A DNA stretch of 64,000 nucleotides, from assembly GCA_964580185.1 (NCBI GenBank), contig CAZOJQ010000003.1, positions 31,062 to 95,061 of the forward strand. The letters are read 5' to 3'. A program made the translations under genes and the position numbers. The stretch is from CAYWWY01 sp964580185 (lineage in GTDB: Bacteria > Thermotogota > Thermotogae > MWEM01). Below, one piece after another: positions 8,354 to 17,260 of the stretch; the first letter of the stretch is position 1, and every line of letters starts with the position of its first letter. The notes under the pieces are model-generated. The model did not search any database. It was not told the origin of the DNA and saw only the letters and a program-made list of their open reading frames with translations.

Positions 8354-9171
8354 ACAAAACACGTGCTCAGATAATAATGAATCCGCCGGATTCGCTTAAC
8401 GGAAAGACGACAAACATTTGTGAACCCGTGTTTTCTGTGAAAAACTTGGATGCTTGGTTCGGGGCAAAACATGTCTTGCGAAATGTATGTGCGCAGTTTT
8501 TGTCATGCGGTATCACTGCGATCATGGGACCGTCGGGCTGTGGGAAGAGCACGCTTTTGCGTTCTTTGAATCGACTCAACGATTCGGTGCCCACATTCCG
8601 GATGCAAGGAAGCATTCTGTATCGGAATCAAGAGGTTAAGGAAATCGTTGATTTGGCCGCTTTTCGGAAACGAGTGACCATGGTCTTTCAAAGGCCGAAC
8701 CCGTTTCCTATGTCCATCTTCGATAACGTGGCTTATGGACCCCGATTGCAAGGAATTCGAGGAAAAGCGGACCTCCAAGCGATGGTTCAAACTGCATTGG
8801 AAAAAGCAGCCCTTTGGGATGAAGTGAAAGATGAATTAAAAAAACCTGCGGTACGTCTTTCTGGTGGGCAGCAACAGAGGCTGTGCATTGCGCGTGCACT
8901 TGCAGTTGATCCGGATGTGATTCTTCTCGATGAACCCACAGCTGCTCTTGATCCGATTGCAACGACGCGGATCGAAAGGCTTTTGGAGGAAATTTCCTCT
9001 GAGTACACGGTTTTGATTGTGACTCATAGTATGGGTCAAGCTCTTCGAATCAGTGATCAAGTGCTCTTTATTTACGAGGGTGTTGTCGTTGAGTCAGGTG
9101 ATACCTCTCTTGTCATGGAGAAACCCCAACACGAACTAACCCGTAAATTTCTGACGGGTCGAATTGGATAG
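8350..9171 (+). CDS. pstB: phosphate ABC transporter ATP-binding protein
   Basis: A 273-residue PstB ATPase. Walker A is GPSGCGKST, the signature is LSGGQQQRL and Walker B is VILLDEPTAALDP. The Q-loop stretch VFQRPNPFPMSIFDNVAYG is typical of PstB rather than other ABC proteins. The ATG at 8350 overlaps the pstA stop by 4 bases and follows AAAAGGATG; an upstream in-frame start lies deep inside pstA and is rejected. It has a slightly long N terminus (about 25 residues before the core). Confidence 0.96.
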   Translation: MNKTRAQIIMNPPDSLNGKTTNICEPVFSVKNLDAWFGAKHVLRNVCAQFLSCGITAIMGPSGCGKSTLLRSLNRLNDSVPTFRMQGSILYRNQEVKEIVDLAAFRKRVTMVFQRPNPFPMSIFDNVAYGPRLQGIRGKADLQAMVQTALEKAALWDEVKDELKKPAVRLSGGQQQRLCIARALAVDPDVILLDEPTAALDPIATTRIERLLEEISSEYTVLIVTHSMGQALRISDQVLFIYEGVVVESGDTSLVMEKPQHELTRKFLTGRIG

Positions 9172-9181
9172 GAGAGAGCGA

Positions 9182-9883
9182 ATGACAAAACGGACGGTTC
9201 ATTATGAGCAGCAAGTCGATCTTCTCAAAACAAAGCTGACCTTGTTTCTTGAAGAGATCGAGAATACGTTTGAACGGACCATTCGGGTCCTGAAAACCGG
9301 AGCAGAAAAGGATATTCAGAGGATTATCGATGGTGACGAGTTTTTTGATCAACTCAACTTTGAAATCCAAGAAATCGCCTATGAAGTGATCGGTAAGTTT
9401 AACCCCTTGGCTGACGATTTGCGATTTGTGGTTACTGTAGTTCGTTTGGCAGGAGACTTGGAACGAATAGCCGATGAATGCGTGAATGTGGCTCAAACCT
9501 CTCGAACCATTCAGAATCGGATCGATGGATTTGCCTCTTGGGAATTGTTGGATCAAATGCTAAAAGCCATCTTAGTGATGTTGAAAGGCATCGTGAACGC
9601 ATCCGTATACAAAGACCTCAAACTTGCGATTCGGGTATGGAAGATGGACGATCTGGTTGATCAGCTCCATAATCAGGGGCATGACGAGCTGATTGCTTTA
9701 GCTGTGGAAGAGAAAGAAGAACAACGGATCCGGGTTCTCCTTGAAGAAGCTTTTTTGATCCGGCATCTAGAACGAGTTGCGGACCATATCACCAATATCG
9801 CTGAAGAACTTTATTATATTGAAACAGGAAAACAGTTAAAAGAGACGATACTGGGAGGAGATGACAGGAATGAAGATTCGTAG
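9182..9883 (+). CDS. phoU: phosphate signalling protein PhoU
   Basis: A 233-residue all-helical PhoU protein with two copies of the three-helix repeat. It carries the conserved E/DxxxD metal-binding motifs, seen in AGDLERIADECVNV near residue 90 and RHLERVADHITNIAEE near 200. PhoU links the Pst transporter to the PhoR-type kinase and represses the Pho response when phosphate is plentiful. The start is at 9182 (MTKRTVHYEQQ) behind GGAGAG. It ends the pst operon proper, overlapping the next gene by 14 bases. Confidence 0.94.
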   Translation: MTKRTVHYEQQVDLLKTKLTLFLEEIENTFERTIRVLKTGAEKDIQRIIDGDEFFDQLNFEIQEIAYEVIGKFNPLADDLRFVVTVVRLAGDLERIADECVNVAQTSRTIQNRIDGFASWELLDQMLKAILVMLKGIVNASVYKDLKLAIRVWKMDDLVDQLHNQGHDELIALAVEEKEEQRIRVLLEEAFLIRHLERVADHITNIAEELYYIETGKQLKETILGGDDRNEDS

Positions 9884-11363
9884 AGTCTTGGTCATGGTAA
9901 GTTTGGTATTGATCATTTTGCCAAACCTTATGGCGATTCAACGGGGAGGAATTTTGAATGTCGCGATTCCGACGGACGTTGTAGAAACACTCGATCCCCA
10001 CAAAGCGACTGGAGCCCTAACTTTCGAAATCTTGTACAATGTATACGAGCCCTTATTGGATTTGGACGAAAACGGGATACTCGTTCCGGTTTTGGCAACA
10101 GAGTGGAGTATTTCCGAAGATGGGCTTCGATATACCTTTATCTTGAAAAAAAAGGTTTTCTTTCATGATGGGTCCTCTTTCAGTTCAAAAGATGTCCAGT
10201 ACTCTTTCGCACGAATATTGGATCCCCAAACGGTATATCCGAAAGCCTCGAATTATGGAGCGATCAAAACGATTCTTACACCCGATCCCTATACCGTGGA
10301 GTTTATACTAGACCAAGTATATGCTCCCTTTCTTGCATTGGTATCGAAGATCCATATTGTTCCATACGGGGCGGATCAGGAGTTAGATCGTTCTCCAATC
10401 GGGACAGGCCCTTTTGTATTGAAAGAATGGAGAAGAGACCAGTATTTATATTTGGAAGCCTTTCGGGATTACCACGAGAACGGATTTCCTTACTTGGACG
10501 GAGCCTACTTCAGAGTGATCCCCGACCTAAACGTACAGGTGCTTTCATTGCGCAAAGGAGACATCCATGTAATTCCCCGTTTGGACCCAGCCTATATGTT
10601 CGACTTAATCAACGATCCCAATTTCACGTACCGAACCGCGCCCATGAATCTTGTGCAAGTGCTTGCAATAAACAATACGCGCTCCCCCCTCTCAGATATT
10701 CGATTGCGCCAAGCGATTACCCACGCCATTGATCGGCAGGCCCTCATCGATGTTGTAGCGGAAGGGTATGCCAAACCTCTAACCAGCCACATGCCGACTG
10801 GAGATTATTATTCTCTGGACCTTTCCGACATGTATCCGTATGATCCCTTGAAAGCGCGTGCGTTGGTCGATGAGATCGGGCCAATTGCCCGACCGTTGGT
10901 GATTGCTCTTCCCCAGCCGTATCCTTTGCACCAAAGAACCGGAGAAGTGATTGGGCAGATGCTGTCTGGTGTAGGAATCCCGGTTCAGTTGCGGATTGTT
11001 GAATGGGGTACATGGCTTGCCGATGTATATCGCGCGCGTGAGTATGATATGACCGTCATTGGCCATCCGGGCGAACCCGACCCCTACCTGCTTCTGGATC
11101 GCTTCTATTCTGATGTAGGAAGAAACTATATGAATTATTCCGACCCTGAGATGGATCATCTTTTGGACGCATCCTTGGAAGAGGTCAATTTCGATCATCG
11201 AGCTTTGATCATTCAACAAATTCTTTATAAGTTGGCCGAAGAAGCGGTAGCGGTTTGGCTCATGGAACCAGAGGAGATCGTAGGTATGCGGAAAGAAGTA
11301 CAGGGTTGGATCATCTACCCGATCTATGTTGACGCATTAAAGAAAGTTTGGTTAGCGAAATAG
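9870..11363 (+). CDS. family 5 extracellular solute-binding protein (peptide/nickel type)
   Basis: A 497-residue periplasmic binding protein of the SBP_bac_5 family (DppA/OppA/NikA type). A signal peptide (MKIRRVLVMVSLVLIILPNLMA) precedes GGILNVAIPTDVVETLDPHKA. The family pattern follows: LATEWSISEDGLRYTFILKKKV, the SPIGTGPFVLKEW stretch and LRQAITHAIDRQ near residue 280. No permease or ATPase gene of the Dpp type is next to it. It overlaps phoU by 14 bases and so is probably co-transcribed with the pst operon. It may scavenge a phosphorus-containing or peptide substrate during phosphate starvation; that is inference only. It converges with rsuA, overlapping tail to tail by 12 bases. Confidence 0.88.
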   Translation: MKIRRVLVMVSLVLIILPNLMAIQRGGILNVAIPTDVVETLDPHKATGALTFEILYNVYEPLLDLDENGILVPVLATEWSISEDGLRYTFILKKKVFFHDGSSFSSKDVQYSFARILDPQTVYPKASNYGAIKTILTPDPYTVEFILDQVYAPFLALVSKIHIVPYGADQELDRSPIGTGPFVLKEWRRDQYLYLEAFRDYHENGFPYLDGAYFRVIPDLNVQVLSLRKGDIHVIPRLDPAYMFDLINDPNFTYRTAPMNLVQVLAINNTRSPLSDIRLRQAITHAIDRQALIDVVAEGYAKPLTSHMPTGDYYSLDLSDMYPYDPLKARALVDEIGPIARPLVIALPQPYPLHQRTGEVIGQMLSGVGIPVQLRIVEWGTWLADVYRAREYDMTVIGHPGEPDPYLLLDRFYSDVGRNYMNYSDPEMDHLLDASLEEVNFDHRALIIQQILYKLAEEAVAVWLMEPEEIVGMRKEVQGWIIYPIYVDALKKVWLAK

Positions 11364-12080
11364 AGCGCGGATACTGATTTGTTCTGATTCGGTAAGTTCT
11401 TTCCATGAGCCCGGTTGAAGGGAAGGATCAAGAGAAATGGGGCCGATCTGAGTTCGATGAATGGATCGCACTCTGCTTCCAACCATTCGGAACATCCGTT
11501 TGATTTGGTGATGCTTCCCTTCGATGATTCCCATTTGAATCATGGATATGTTTTGTTCCCGGTTTTCTACGCATGTGAACTCTACTACGGGCTTGCAACG
11601 AAACCCATCAGATAACTGGATTCCTTTGAAAAACTGAGTTTCCCAAGTATCATCATAACCGTCAACCACAACTTGATATGTTTTATGAATGGACGAGCTG
11701 GGTGAGATAATTCGGTGGATCCATTCCCCATCATTGGACAGGAGCAAGAGCCCTGTCGCATCAGAATCCAATCGCCCGGCAATGGAAAGGTCTTCTCGAT
11801 ACGGATGCTCAATCCACTCAAATACAGGAGGTTTCCCCCCTTCCGTCCTTCGGCCACAGATCGACTGTGCTGGCTTATGGAACATAATATAGACGTTGTG
11901 ATACGGGAAGACGAGTTCTCCTTCAAAGGTTACTTTGTCATCGGCGGCATTTACAGGGTAATTGATTTGCTTGATGATCTGTCCATTAACGGTAACTTCA
12001 CCAGAAAGAATCGCCTTTCGGACCTGAGAACGAGAACCGGTTTTTGCATTTGCCAAAAACCGATCCAATCGGGTTACCAT
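11352..12080 (-). CDS. rsuA: RsuA-family rRNA pseudouridine synthase
   Basis: A 242-residue pseudouridine synthase. It has an N-terminal S4 RNA-binding domain (RLDRFLANAKTGSRSQVRKAI) and a catalytic domain with the motif AGRLDSDATGLLLLSNDG. The Asp in GRLD is the catalytic residue in this family. The motif form and length fit RsuA (16S rRNA position 516) better than RluB/E/F, but the exact target cannot be settled by eye. The start is at 12080, embedded in the end of the upstream gene (ATGG-TAA) with AGAGGAAG before it. A longer frame to 12197 has an unlikely Cys-rich leader. Confidence 0.88.
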   Translation of the reverse strand: MVTRLDRFLANAKTGSRSQVRKAILSGEVTVNGQIIKQINYPVNAADDKVTFEGELVFPYHNVYIMFHKPAQSICGRRTEGGKPPVFEWIEHPYREDLSIAGRLDSDATGLLLLSNDGEWIHRIISPSSSIHKTYQVVVDGYDDTWETQFFKGIQLSDGFRCKPVVEFTCVENREQNISMIQMGIIEGKHHQIKRMFRMVGSRVRSIHRTQIGPISLDPSLQPGSWKELTESEQISIRALFR

Positions 12081-12895
12081 GATTTTCTTCCTCTTGCGGG
12101 TTGAATGCCCATTAATACTTCTGAAGCTTCTTGAATCACTTTTGGGTCCAAAGAATAAACAACAACACCCGAATGAAAGAGTTTTGGATCCATCCAATCC
12201 GGTCGGAGGTACAGAATGACCCCTCGATCTATGATTTCCAATCCATGATCCTCTTGGATGATGGTGAATGTGTCGAAGCTTCTCGTGCGTTTGATCAAAG
12301 TGATTGAATGGGTCAACAGTTGGATTCGCAATGGATCCGGAGATACTTCAGGCCCTTTCCAAGAGAACCGTTTCCATTCATACGGATTTTGCATCCATTG
12401 GCCATCTGAAGTAACAACCCCAAGCCCACTTTCACGAATAAAGGGATCTGGCCACTGGTTTTCGTCAATGAGGAGTCCAGGAAAAACCTTGCGAGCGATT
12501 AATGAACGGATAACCTCAGGATTGTACCCGGTTCTTAGGTCCAAAACAGGAAACACTCCGGAGGAAAGCACGCCCCAGGAGAGATCTCTAAGTGTTTGCG
12601 CAGTCAAATATGGGGAAGCGGAGAAAGAAAGATAGAAATCTTCATCATCCAATGAAAGGGTTTTCGTTGTTCCTACAACCGCCGCTTCGCAGTTGGAATG
12701 AATGGCTTGGGTGCCTAAATATCTTCCAAATCCTTCTACTAGAGAAGATTGGTTGACCGAACCCAATACCATCGGGGTGATTTCGGATAGGATTTCATGA
12801 GGGTGCGCGACATATATCCGGTATGGCTCTCCGTCAAGATCTAGGTCAAGGATGACTTGCGCTTGAGGAATCCGTAAGAGAAAGATACCGATCAA
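12074..12895 (-). CDS. exported or membrane-anchored protein of unknown function
   Basis: A protein of about 273 residues in its most conservative form. The N terminus is hydrophobic (FVLIGIFLLRIPQAQ), suggesting a signal anchor, and is followed by VILDLDLDGEPYRIYVAHPHE. No family was recognised. The start is uncertain: TTG at 12895 gives a short signal, while ATG at 13036 would overlap the HAD gene by 191 bases and put non-export-like sequence before the hydrophobic stretch. The stop overlaps rsuA. A central segment (SGVFPVLDLRTGYNPEVIRSLI...LLIDENQWPDPFI) looks like a Rossmann or TIM-barrel-type alternation. Confidence 0.6.
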   Translation of the reverse strand: MIGIFLLRIPQAQVILDLDLDGEPYRIYVAHPHEILSEITPMVLGSVNQSSLVEGFGRYLGTQAIHSNCEAAVVGTTKTLSLDDEDFYLSFSASPYLTAQTLRDLSWGVLSSGVFPVLDLRTGYNPEVIRSLIARKVFPGLLIDENQWPDPFIRESGLGVVTSDGQWMQNPYEWKRFSWKGPEVSPDPLRIQLLTHSITLIKRTRSFDTFTIIQEDHGLEIIDRGVILYLRPDWMDPKLFHSGVVVYSLDPKVIQEASEVLMGIQPARGRKSW

Positions 12896-13706
12896 AACAA
12901 AGATGAATGCCCGCCAGAGCCCCGCAGTGATCGTTATCGGAGACGATGTGCTTCGCCCTTTTCTTGACTCGCGGATCTGCGTTCCCCATTGCAATCCCTG
13001 TTCCAACAACCCCAAATGCTTCCCAATCATTTTCACTGTCTCCTATCATGACACACTGCATCAAACTCCATTTTTTGGACCGAGCCAGTTCCTGAATCGC
13101 GCTCCCTTTATTGATGTCTTTTGGGCATATATCCACATAATTCCGAAAAGAATTGAAGACATCGGCTAGATCATGCAGAGAAGATTGAATAGTTCGTTTT
13201 GACGCTTCAAAGTCGTCTTTTGGGGGGATTGCAAGGATTTTCGTTGGCCCAATACCCATTTCCAATATGAGTTTGGAAAGGTCACTGACCTTGTGAAATT
13301 GTGTGTCGGCATGTTGAATATAATCGAACATCCATTCGTTTTCTTCTGTAACGTAAATCTGATCATTGAGATAGATTTGATAGTGAAACTCCAATCGGTT
13401 CATCCGGGATATGATTTCCAGAGCGTCGGATACTCCCATTGGATGATGGATTGAGGGTGATGAATCTTCCGAGCCCATATGGATCATCGCCCCGTTATAC
13501 GAAATCATGGGAAACCCTGTCCCAAAATTCGCTTGTGTGAACCGTTTCATCGATTGAAACATTCTTCCGCTGCAGAAAACCACATCAATACCGTTTTCCT
13601 GTTGCGCACGGATTGCTTGAGGCAACCCACTGCATAGGTCTCCTTGACTGCTGATCAAAGTTCCATCAATATCAAGAAAAAGGTGTTTTGCATGGATGCT
13701 GTTCAT
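12846..13706 (-). CDS. HAD-superfamily Cof-type hydrolase
   Basis: A 286-residue class IIB (Cof-like) HAD hydrolase. It shows motif I FLDIDGTL with the nucleophile Asp, motif II CSGR, and motifs III/IV KGSAIQEL...IGDSENDWEAF followed by GIAMGNADPRVKKRA. These enzymes dephosphorylate sugar phosphates, nucleotides or cofactors such as FMN; the substrate is unknown. The start is at 13706 with GGAGG 11 bases upstream. It overlaps dxs by 35 bases and probably belongs to the xseA-xseB-dxs operon. Confidence 0.88.
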   Translation of the reverse strand: MNSIHAKHLFLDIDGTLISSQGDLCSGLPQAIRAQQENGIDVVFCSGRMFQSMKRFTQANFGTGFPMISYNGAMIHMGSEDSSPSIHHPMGVSDALEIISRMNRLEFHYQIYLNDQIYVTEENEWMFDYIQHADTQFHKVSDLSKLILEMGIGPTKILAIPPKDDFEASKRTIQSSLHDLADVFNSFRNYVDICPKDINKGSAIQELARSKKWSLMQCVMIGDSENDWEAFGVVGTGIAMGNADPRVKKRAKHIVSDNDHCGALAGIHLCFDRYLSLTDSSSASHP

Positions 13707-15672
13707 ATGCAAGTTTTCCTCCATTGGGATGAATGGGAGTCAATGACGGTTTCGGTTCTTTGCCCATCACTTCGGATATATTCTGGATCAGTTTCTCCGC
13801 GGATAGCCCCACAAAATCAAGCAATTGGCTTCTGCTCCCATGAGGAATAAACTGATCAGGGATAGCAAAATGGTGAATGCTCACGATCTTTTGGGCCAAA
13901 TCCGGTTTTGTTTCAATCAATTCAGCGGTAAGGTATTGTCCAAATCCGCAAATCCGGGCACCTTCCTCGAGAATAAAGATCCTTTGCGGATTGGGCGGAG
14001 TCAGGATATGAGAGATTGCATCCCAATCCAATGGTTTCACAGAGCTGCAATCCACAACGGTGACGTGATCAGAAAATGCGTTTTGGACTACGCGGGCAAC
14101 AGAGAACATACTACCTACTGCAAAGATCACTGCTTCTTGATCGTCTTGCTTTTTTGCAGGGTACACATCCCATTGTTCCGGGTTTTTTGGGTCTTCAAAG
14201 TAGGTTTCGAAAGGTAAGCAAGGCAAAGGTTCCTCTTCCCGCGGATACCGCACAAATAATGGTCCACCCCTATGCCACCCTTTTGAATGGAGGTGACCCA
14301 TAATCCGAACCAAGTTGACGATGCTTGACGGCGTATAGATGCGAGAACCGGGAATGGGTAGAGAAAAAGAAATATCGAAGATCCCATGGTGAGTTGGCCC
14401 ATCTTCTCCGACAATTCCTGCTCTATCCACAAAAAAGAGAACGGGTAGGCTTTGAAGGGCGATATCATGAACCAACTGATCATAGGCTCTTTGCAAAAAA
14501 GTCGAGTAAACGGCAAAAACCGGATGAAAGCTTTTTTGGGCTAAAGCGGCGCTGAAAATTGCGCACAGCGATTCCGTAATCCCAAGATCATACATACGAT
14601 CGGGAAACTCGCGTTTGAATAATCCCAGGCCAGTTCCCTCTTCCATGGCGGCGGTTATTGTAATTAACCGGGGATCCTTTCTTGCCCAATAGCAAATGGC
14701 CTGCCCCATTGCCGAACTATAAGCGGTTTTTTTCGCAGATGAAGCCTCTGACAGATGGGGATCTATTTTGCCAATCCCATGAAAGAGCACGGGTTGCTTC
14801 TCAGCTTCTGTATATCCCTTCCCTTTGCATGTATGAACGTGGACAATTGTTGGTCGTAGATAGTCTTTTTTCAAATTGTCCAAAAGGGCAATCATAAACT
14901 CAAGGTCATGCCCATCGACAGGCCCAATGTATTTCCAACCCATATTCTCAAAAAAACTCTGGGGAAGGATCGTATGTTTGCAAGCATCCCGAATCTTTTC
15001 CAGCCCCGTCTCAATTCCATCCAGATGAGTATGCTTAAAAAAGGTTTTTAGTCGATCCTTCATGCCGGCATAACCTGAACTGGTCCGAAGAAGCGCAAAA
15101 CTCCTTGCGAAAGCGCCCACATTCTCGTGGATGGACATACCATTATCATTAATGATTAATCTCAGATTGCTTTTCAGTTGAGAAGCAAGGTTTAACGCTT
15201 CAAGCGAAGGACCGGAAGTTAAAGCCCCATCACCAACGACAGCGACGATGTTTCCGGTTTGATTTGAATGTCTTTTTGCTTGTTCAAAGCCCAATCCAGC
15301 CCCGATCGCAGTCCCTACATGCCCGGCCCCGAATGTGTCAAAAGGGCTTTCCAAGATGCTTGTAAATCCGCTGATGCCACCTAAGGTCCGAAGGGTGTGA
15401 AACTGGTCCGCTCTACCAGTAATGATTTTATGAGCATAGGATTGATGGCCCGTATCCCAGACGAGAATGTCTTCTTCCGGGAAATCGAAGGATCGATATA
15501 AGGCAATCGTAAGTTCAACGACACCCAAACTGGAAGCGAGGTGCCCTCCGTTTCTTTTTGTCGTTTCAATGATTTGATTTCGTATCTTTGTGGCGATCTG
15601 CTGAAGATCCGTCAGATCACCTTGCTTAATCTGAGGGATCATTGTCTGGAGGGTTCTCCGATCGGGTACCAT
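13672..15672 (-). CDS. dxs: 1-deoxy-D-xylulose-5-phosphate synthase
   Basis: A 666-residue thiamine-diphosphate enzyme joining pyruvate and glyceraldehyde 3-phosphate, the entry step of the MEP isoprenoid pathway. The conserved His residues are in DTGHQSYAHK and GAGHVGT. The thiamine motif runs GDGALTSG...INDNGMSI. The catalytic Glu is in LGITESLCA, and DRAGIVGEDGPTHHG is the DXS-type signature. The start at 15672 has GGAGG 7 bases upstream and overlaps xseB by 47 bases. It is somewhat longer than the usual 620-640 residues, with the extra residues at the C terminus. Confidence 0.95.
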   Translation of the reverse strand: MVPDRRTLQTMIPQIKQGDLTDLQQIATKIRNQIIETTKRNGGHLASSLGVVELTIALYRSFDFPEEDILVWDTGHQSYAHKIITGRADQFHTLRTLGGISGFTSILESPFDTFGAGHVGTAIGAGLGFEQAKRHSNQTGNIVAVVGDGALTSGPSLEALNLASQLKSNLRLIINDNGMSIHENVGAFARSFALLRTSSGYAGMKDRLKTFFKHTHLDGIETGLEKIRDACKHTILPQSFFENMGWKYIGPVDGHDLEFMIALLDNLKKDYLRPTIVHVHTCKGKGYTEAEKQPVLFHGIGKIDPHLSEASSAKKTAYSSAMGQAICYWARKDPRLITITAAMEEGTGLGLFKREFPDRMYDLGITESLCAIFSAALAQKSFHPVFAVYSTFLQRAYDQLVHDIALQSLPVLFFVDRAGIVGEDGPTHHGIFDISFSLPIPGSRIYTPSSIVNLVRIMGHLHSKGWHRGGPLFVRYPREEEPLPCLPFETYFEDPKNPEQWDVYPAKKQDDQEAVIFAVGSMFSVARVVQNAFSDHVTVVDCSSVKPLDWDAISHILTPPNPQRIFILEEGARICGFGQYLTAELIETKPDLAQKIVSIHHFAIPDQFIPHGSRSQLLDFVGLSAEKLIQNISEVMGKEPKPSLTPIHPNGGKLAYEQHPCKTPFS

Positions 15673-15892
15673 CCGCTGCCTCCAATTCCTTCATCATATC
15701 GTGCACTTGGATTTCTGCTTTTGATAAAATCTCTTCCGCTTGACGAAAGGCATCCACACCTTGACGAAAGATCTCAAGAGTTCTTTCCAAAGACAGATCT
15801 CCTTTCTCCAATGCTTGAACCATGCGTTCAATTTCGTCCATCAATGATTCGAAAGACTGAGAAGGCGACTGGTTTTCCCGCGATTCAGGCAT
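15626..15892 (-). CDS. xseB: exodeoxyribonuclease VII small subunit
   Basis: An 88-residue XseB protein with the family core SFESLMDEIERMVQALEKGDLSLERTLEIFRQG, a two-helix hairpin. The C-terminal tail is acidic and Pro-rich. The start at 15892 overlaps the xseA stop (ATG inside AATGCCTGA), so the subunits are translationally coupled. With XseA it degrades single-stranded DNA to oligonucleotides. Confidence 0.92.
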   Translation of the reverse strand: MPESRENQSPSQSFESLMDEIERMVQALEKGDLSLERTLEIFRQGVDAFRQAEEILSKAEIQVHDMMKELEAADGTRSENPPDNDPSD

Positions 15893-17168
15893 TTTCTTCT
15901 CCTTTTCCGATGACCTTTTCAACAATCGAAATCACTTGGCCATCTCGCATAACGATTCGAATGGGATCTTTGGGTTTCAGCGATTTAGATTCAGAAATAA
16001 TGGCCCCGTCTTTCTCTACCCAAGCAAATCCCCTTTGAACAGTTCGTAGGGGATGGAGAGAGTCGAAAGCTTCTTTATACCCTTGTAATCGGGTTTTGCT
16101 TATGGTAATACTGTAGATGGGGGTGTTCTTCTGCAATCGGTTTTTCCAATTATTGGTTCTTTGTATCGATCGCGCCCAGGTTAGTCGAACACAATCCTTC
16201 ATGGTTTCTCGAAGTCGTTCTGCCTTCAGTCGTTGCCTTTGAAGACGTAAATCCGGACGATGGATCCGGATTTTCCCTCTCAAGATCCTCAAGCTTTGCC
16301 TTTTCCTGGCCCACTGCGTCGTAATTTCTTTAGCAGAACGCTCTATCGATAAAAATGAGTGGTAAACCTGTTGGTGCGCATCGGGTACTGCAAAAACAGC
16401 CGCTGCGGTAGGGGTTGCTGCGGAGTAGTCTGCGGCGAAATCGACCAACATATTGTCCGTTTGATGCCCGACACCTGTAACAATCGGAACTTGTGAAGAA
16501 CGTACAGCGCGGACTACCTTTTCTTCGTTAAATGGCCAAAGATCTTCAAGAGCCCCCCCACCTCGCGCAACGATAATGAGATCGACACCTTTCGATTGAG
16601 CCGTTTCGATTGCATGGGCAATTTCATCCTTCGCGGTATTCCCTTGCACTGAAGTGTGGAACAAGCATAGTTCTGCAAACGGATACCGATTTTGGAATAC
16701 CGTTAGCATGTCTTGGAGTGCTGCAGAACCGCGGGATGCAACAAGACCGATCCGATGGGGATACTTGGGGAACGGTCTTTTTTGTTCCTCTTTGCGGGGG
16801 ATGATTCCTTCCGAAACCAACCGATCTTTTAGGTGCAGGAACTGAATCAGGAGGTATCCTTCGCGAGATAAGACGTCAAATGAATCCGCATAGAATTGCA
16901 AATCCCCTTTTTGGGTGTAGATATCGATCCGACCACCGAGCAAAACCCGGATTCCATCATTTGCTTGATCTCTTACCTGTTGGGTAACTCCAAAATATAC
17001 GCATTTAATCAGGGCATGTTCATCCTTCAAAGAAAAGTAAGCATGGGGTCCATAGACCTTAAAGCCCGATATTTCTCCCTCCACCTGAATCCTGTTTCGT
17101 AAAACCGGATGTTGGCTGAACGAATACCGAATCGAATGGACTAGTGTTGAAACGGAAAAGACACTCAT
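15885..17168 (-). CDS. xseA: exodeoxyribonuclease VII large subunit
   Basis: A 427-residue XseA. The N-terminal OB fold (NRIQVEGEISGFKVYGPHAYFSLKDE) precedes the catalytic region with VARGGGALEDLWPFNEE and GVGHQTDNMLVDFAAD followed by SAATPTAAA. A coiled-coil segment and the C-terminal LHPLRTVQRGFAWV motif follow. GGAGG precedes the ATG at 17168. It is the first gene of the xseA-xseB-dxs-HAD run and is divergent from the glutaredoxin gene. Only about 30 bases separate its start from a palindromic operator that could affect both. Confidence 0.95.
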   Translation of the reverse strand: MSVFSVSTLVHSIRYSFSQHPVLRNRIQVEGEISGFKVYGPHAYFSLKDEHALIKCVYFGVTQQVRDQANDGIRVLLGGRIDIYTQKGDLQFYADSFDVLSREGYLLIQFLHLKDRLVSEGIIPRKEEQKRPFPKYPHRIGLVASRGSAALQDMLTVFQNRYPFAELCLFHTSVQGNTAKDEIAHAIETAQSKGVDLIIVARGGGALEDLWPFNEEKVVRAVRSSQVPIVTGVGHQTDNMLVDFAADYSAATPTAAAVFAVPDAHQQVYHSFLSIERSAKEITTQWARKRQSLRILRGKIRIHRPDLRLQRQRLKAERLRETMKDCVRLTWARSIQRTNNWKNRLQKNTPIYSITISKTRLQGYKEAFDSLHPLRTVQRGFAWVEKDGAIISESKSLKPKDPIRIVMRDGQVISIVEKVIGKGEENA

Positions 17169-17197
17169 TGTTCCTCCAAACCGCTAACAAGAGCCTA

Positions 17198-17226
17198 TTG
17201 ACATACCCCCTCGGGGTATGTTATAC
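17198..17226 (+). promoter_or_regulatory. glutaredoxin promoter with CsoR/CstR-like operator
   Basis: Consensus TTGACA at 17198-17203, a 17-base spacer and TTATAC at 17221-17226. The spacer is filled by a perfect inverted repeat at 17201-17221: arms ACATACCCC and GGGGTATGT around a 3-base centre. This resembles the ATACCC...GGGTAT operators of the CsoR/CstR/FrmR family (copper, persulfide or formaldehyde sensing). Repressor binding would block RNA polymerase directly. The regulator itself is not in the window. Confidence 0.7.
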
Positions 17227-17260
17227 TTCATAGTACCTAACGAATAAGGGAGTGATAAGT

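Noticed and set aside
11352..12197. Longer version of the RsuA protein with a Cys-rich 39-residue N-terminal extension
   Set aside because: The extension is the upstream gene read in another frame; the S4 domain starts normally at the ATG at 12080 with a ribosome binding site.
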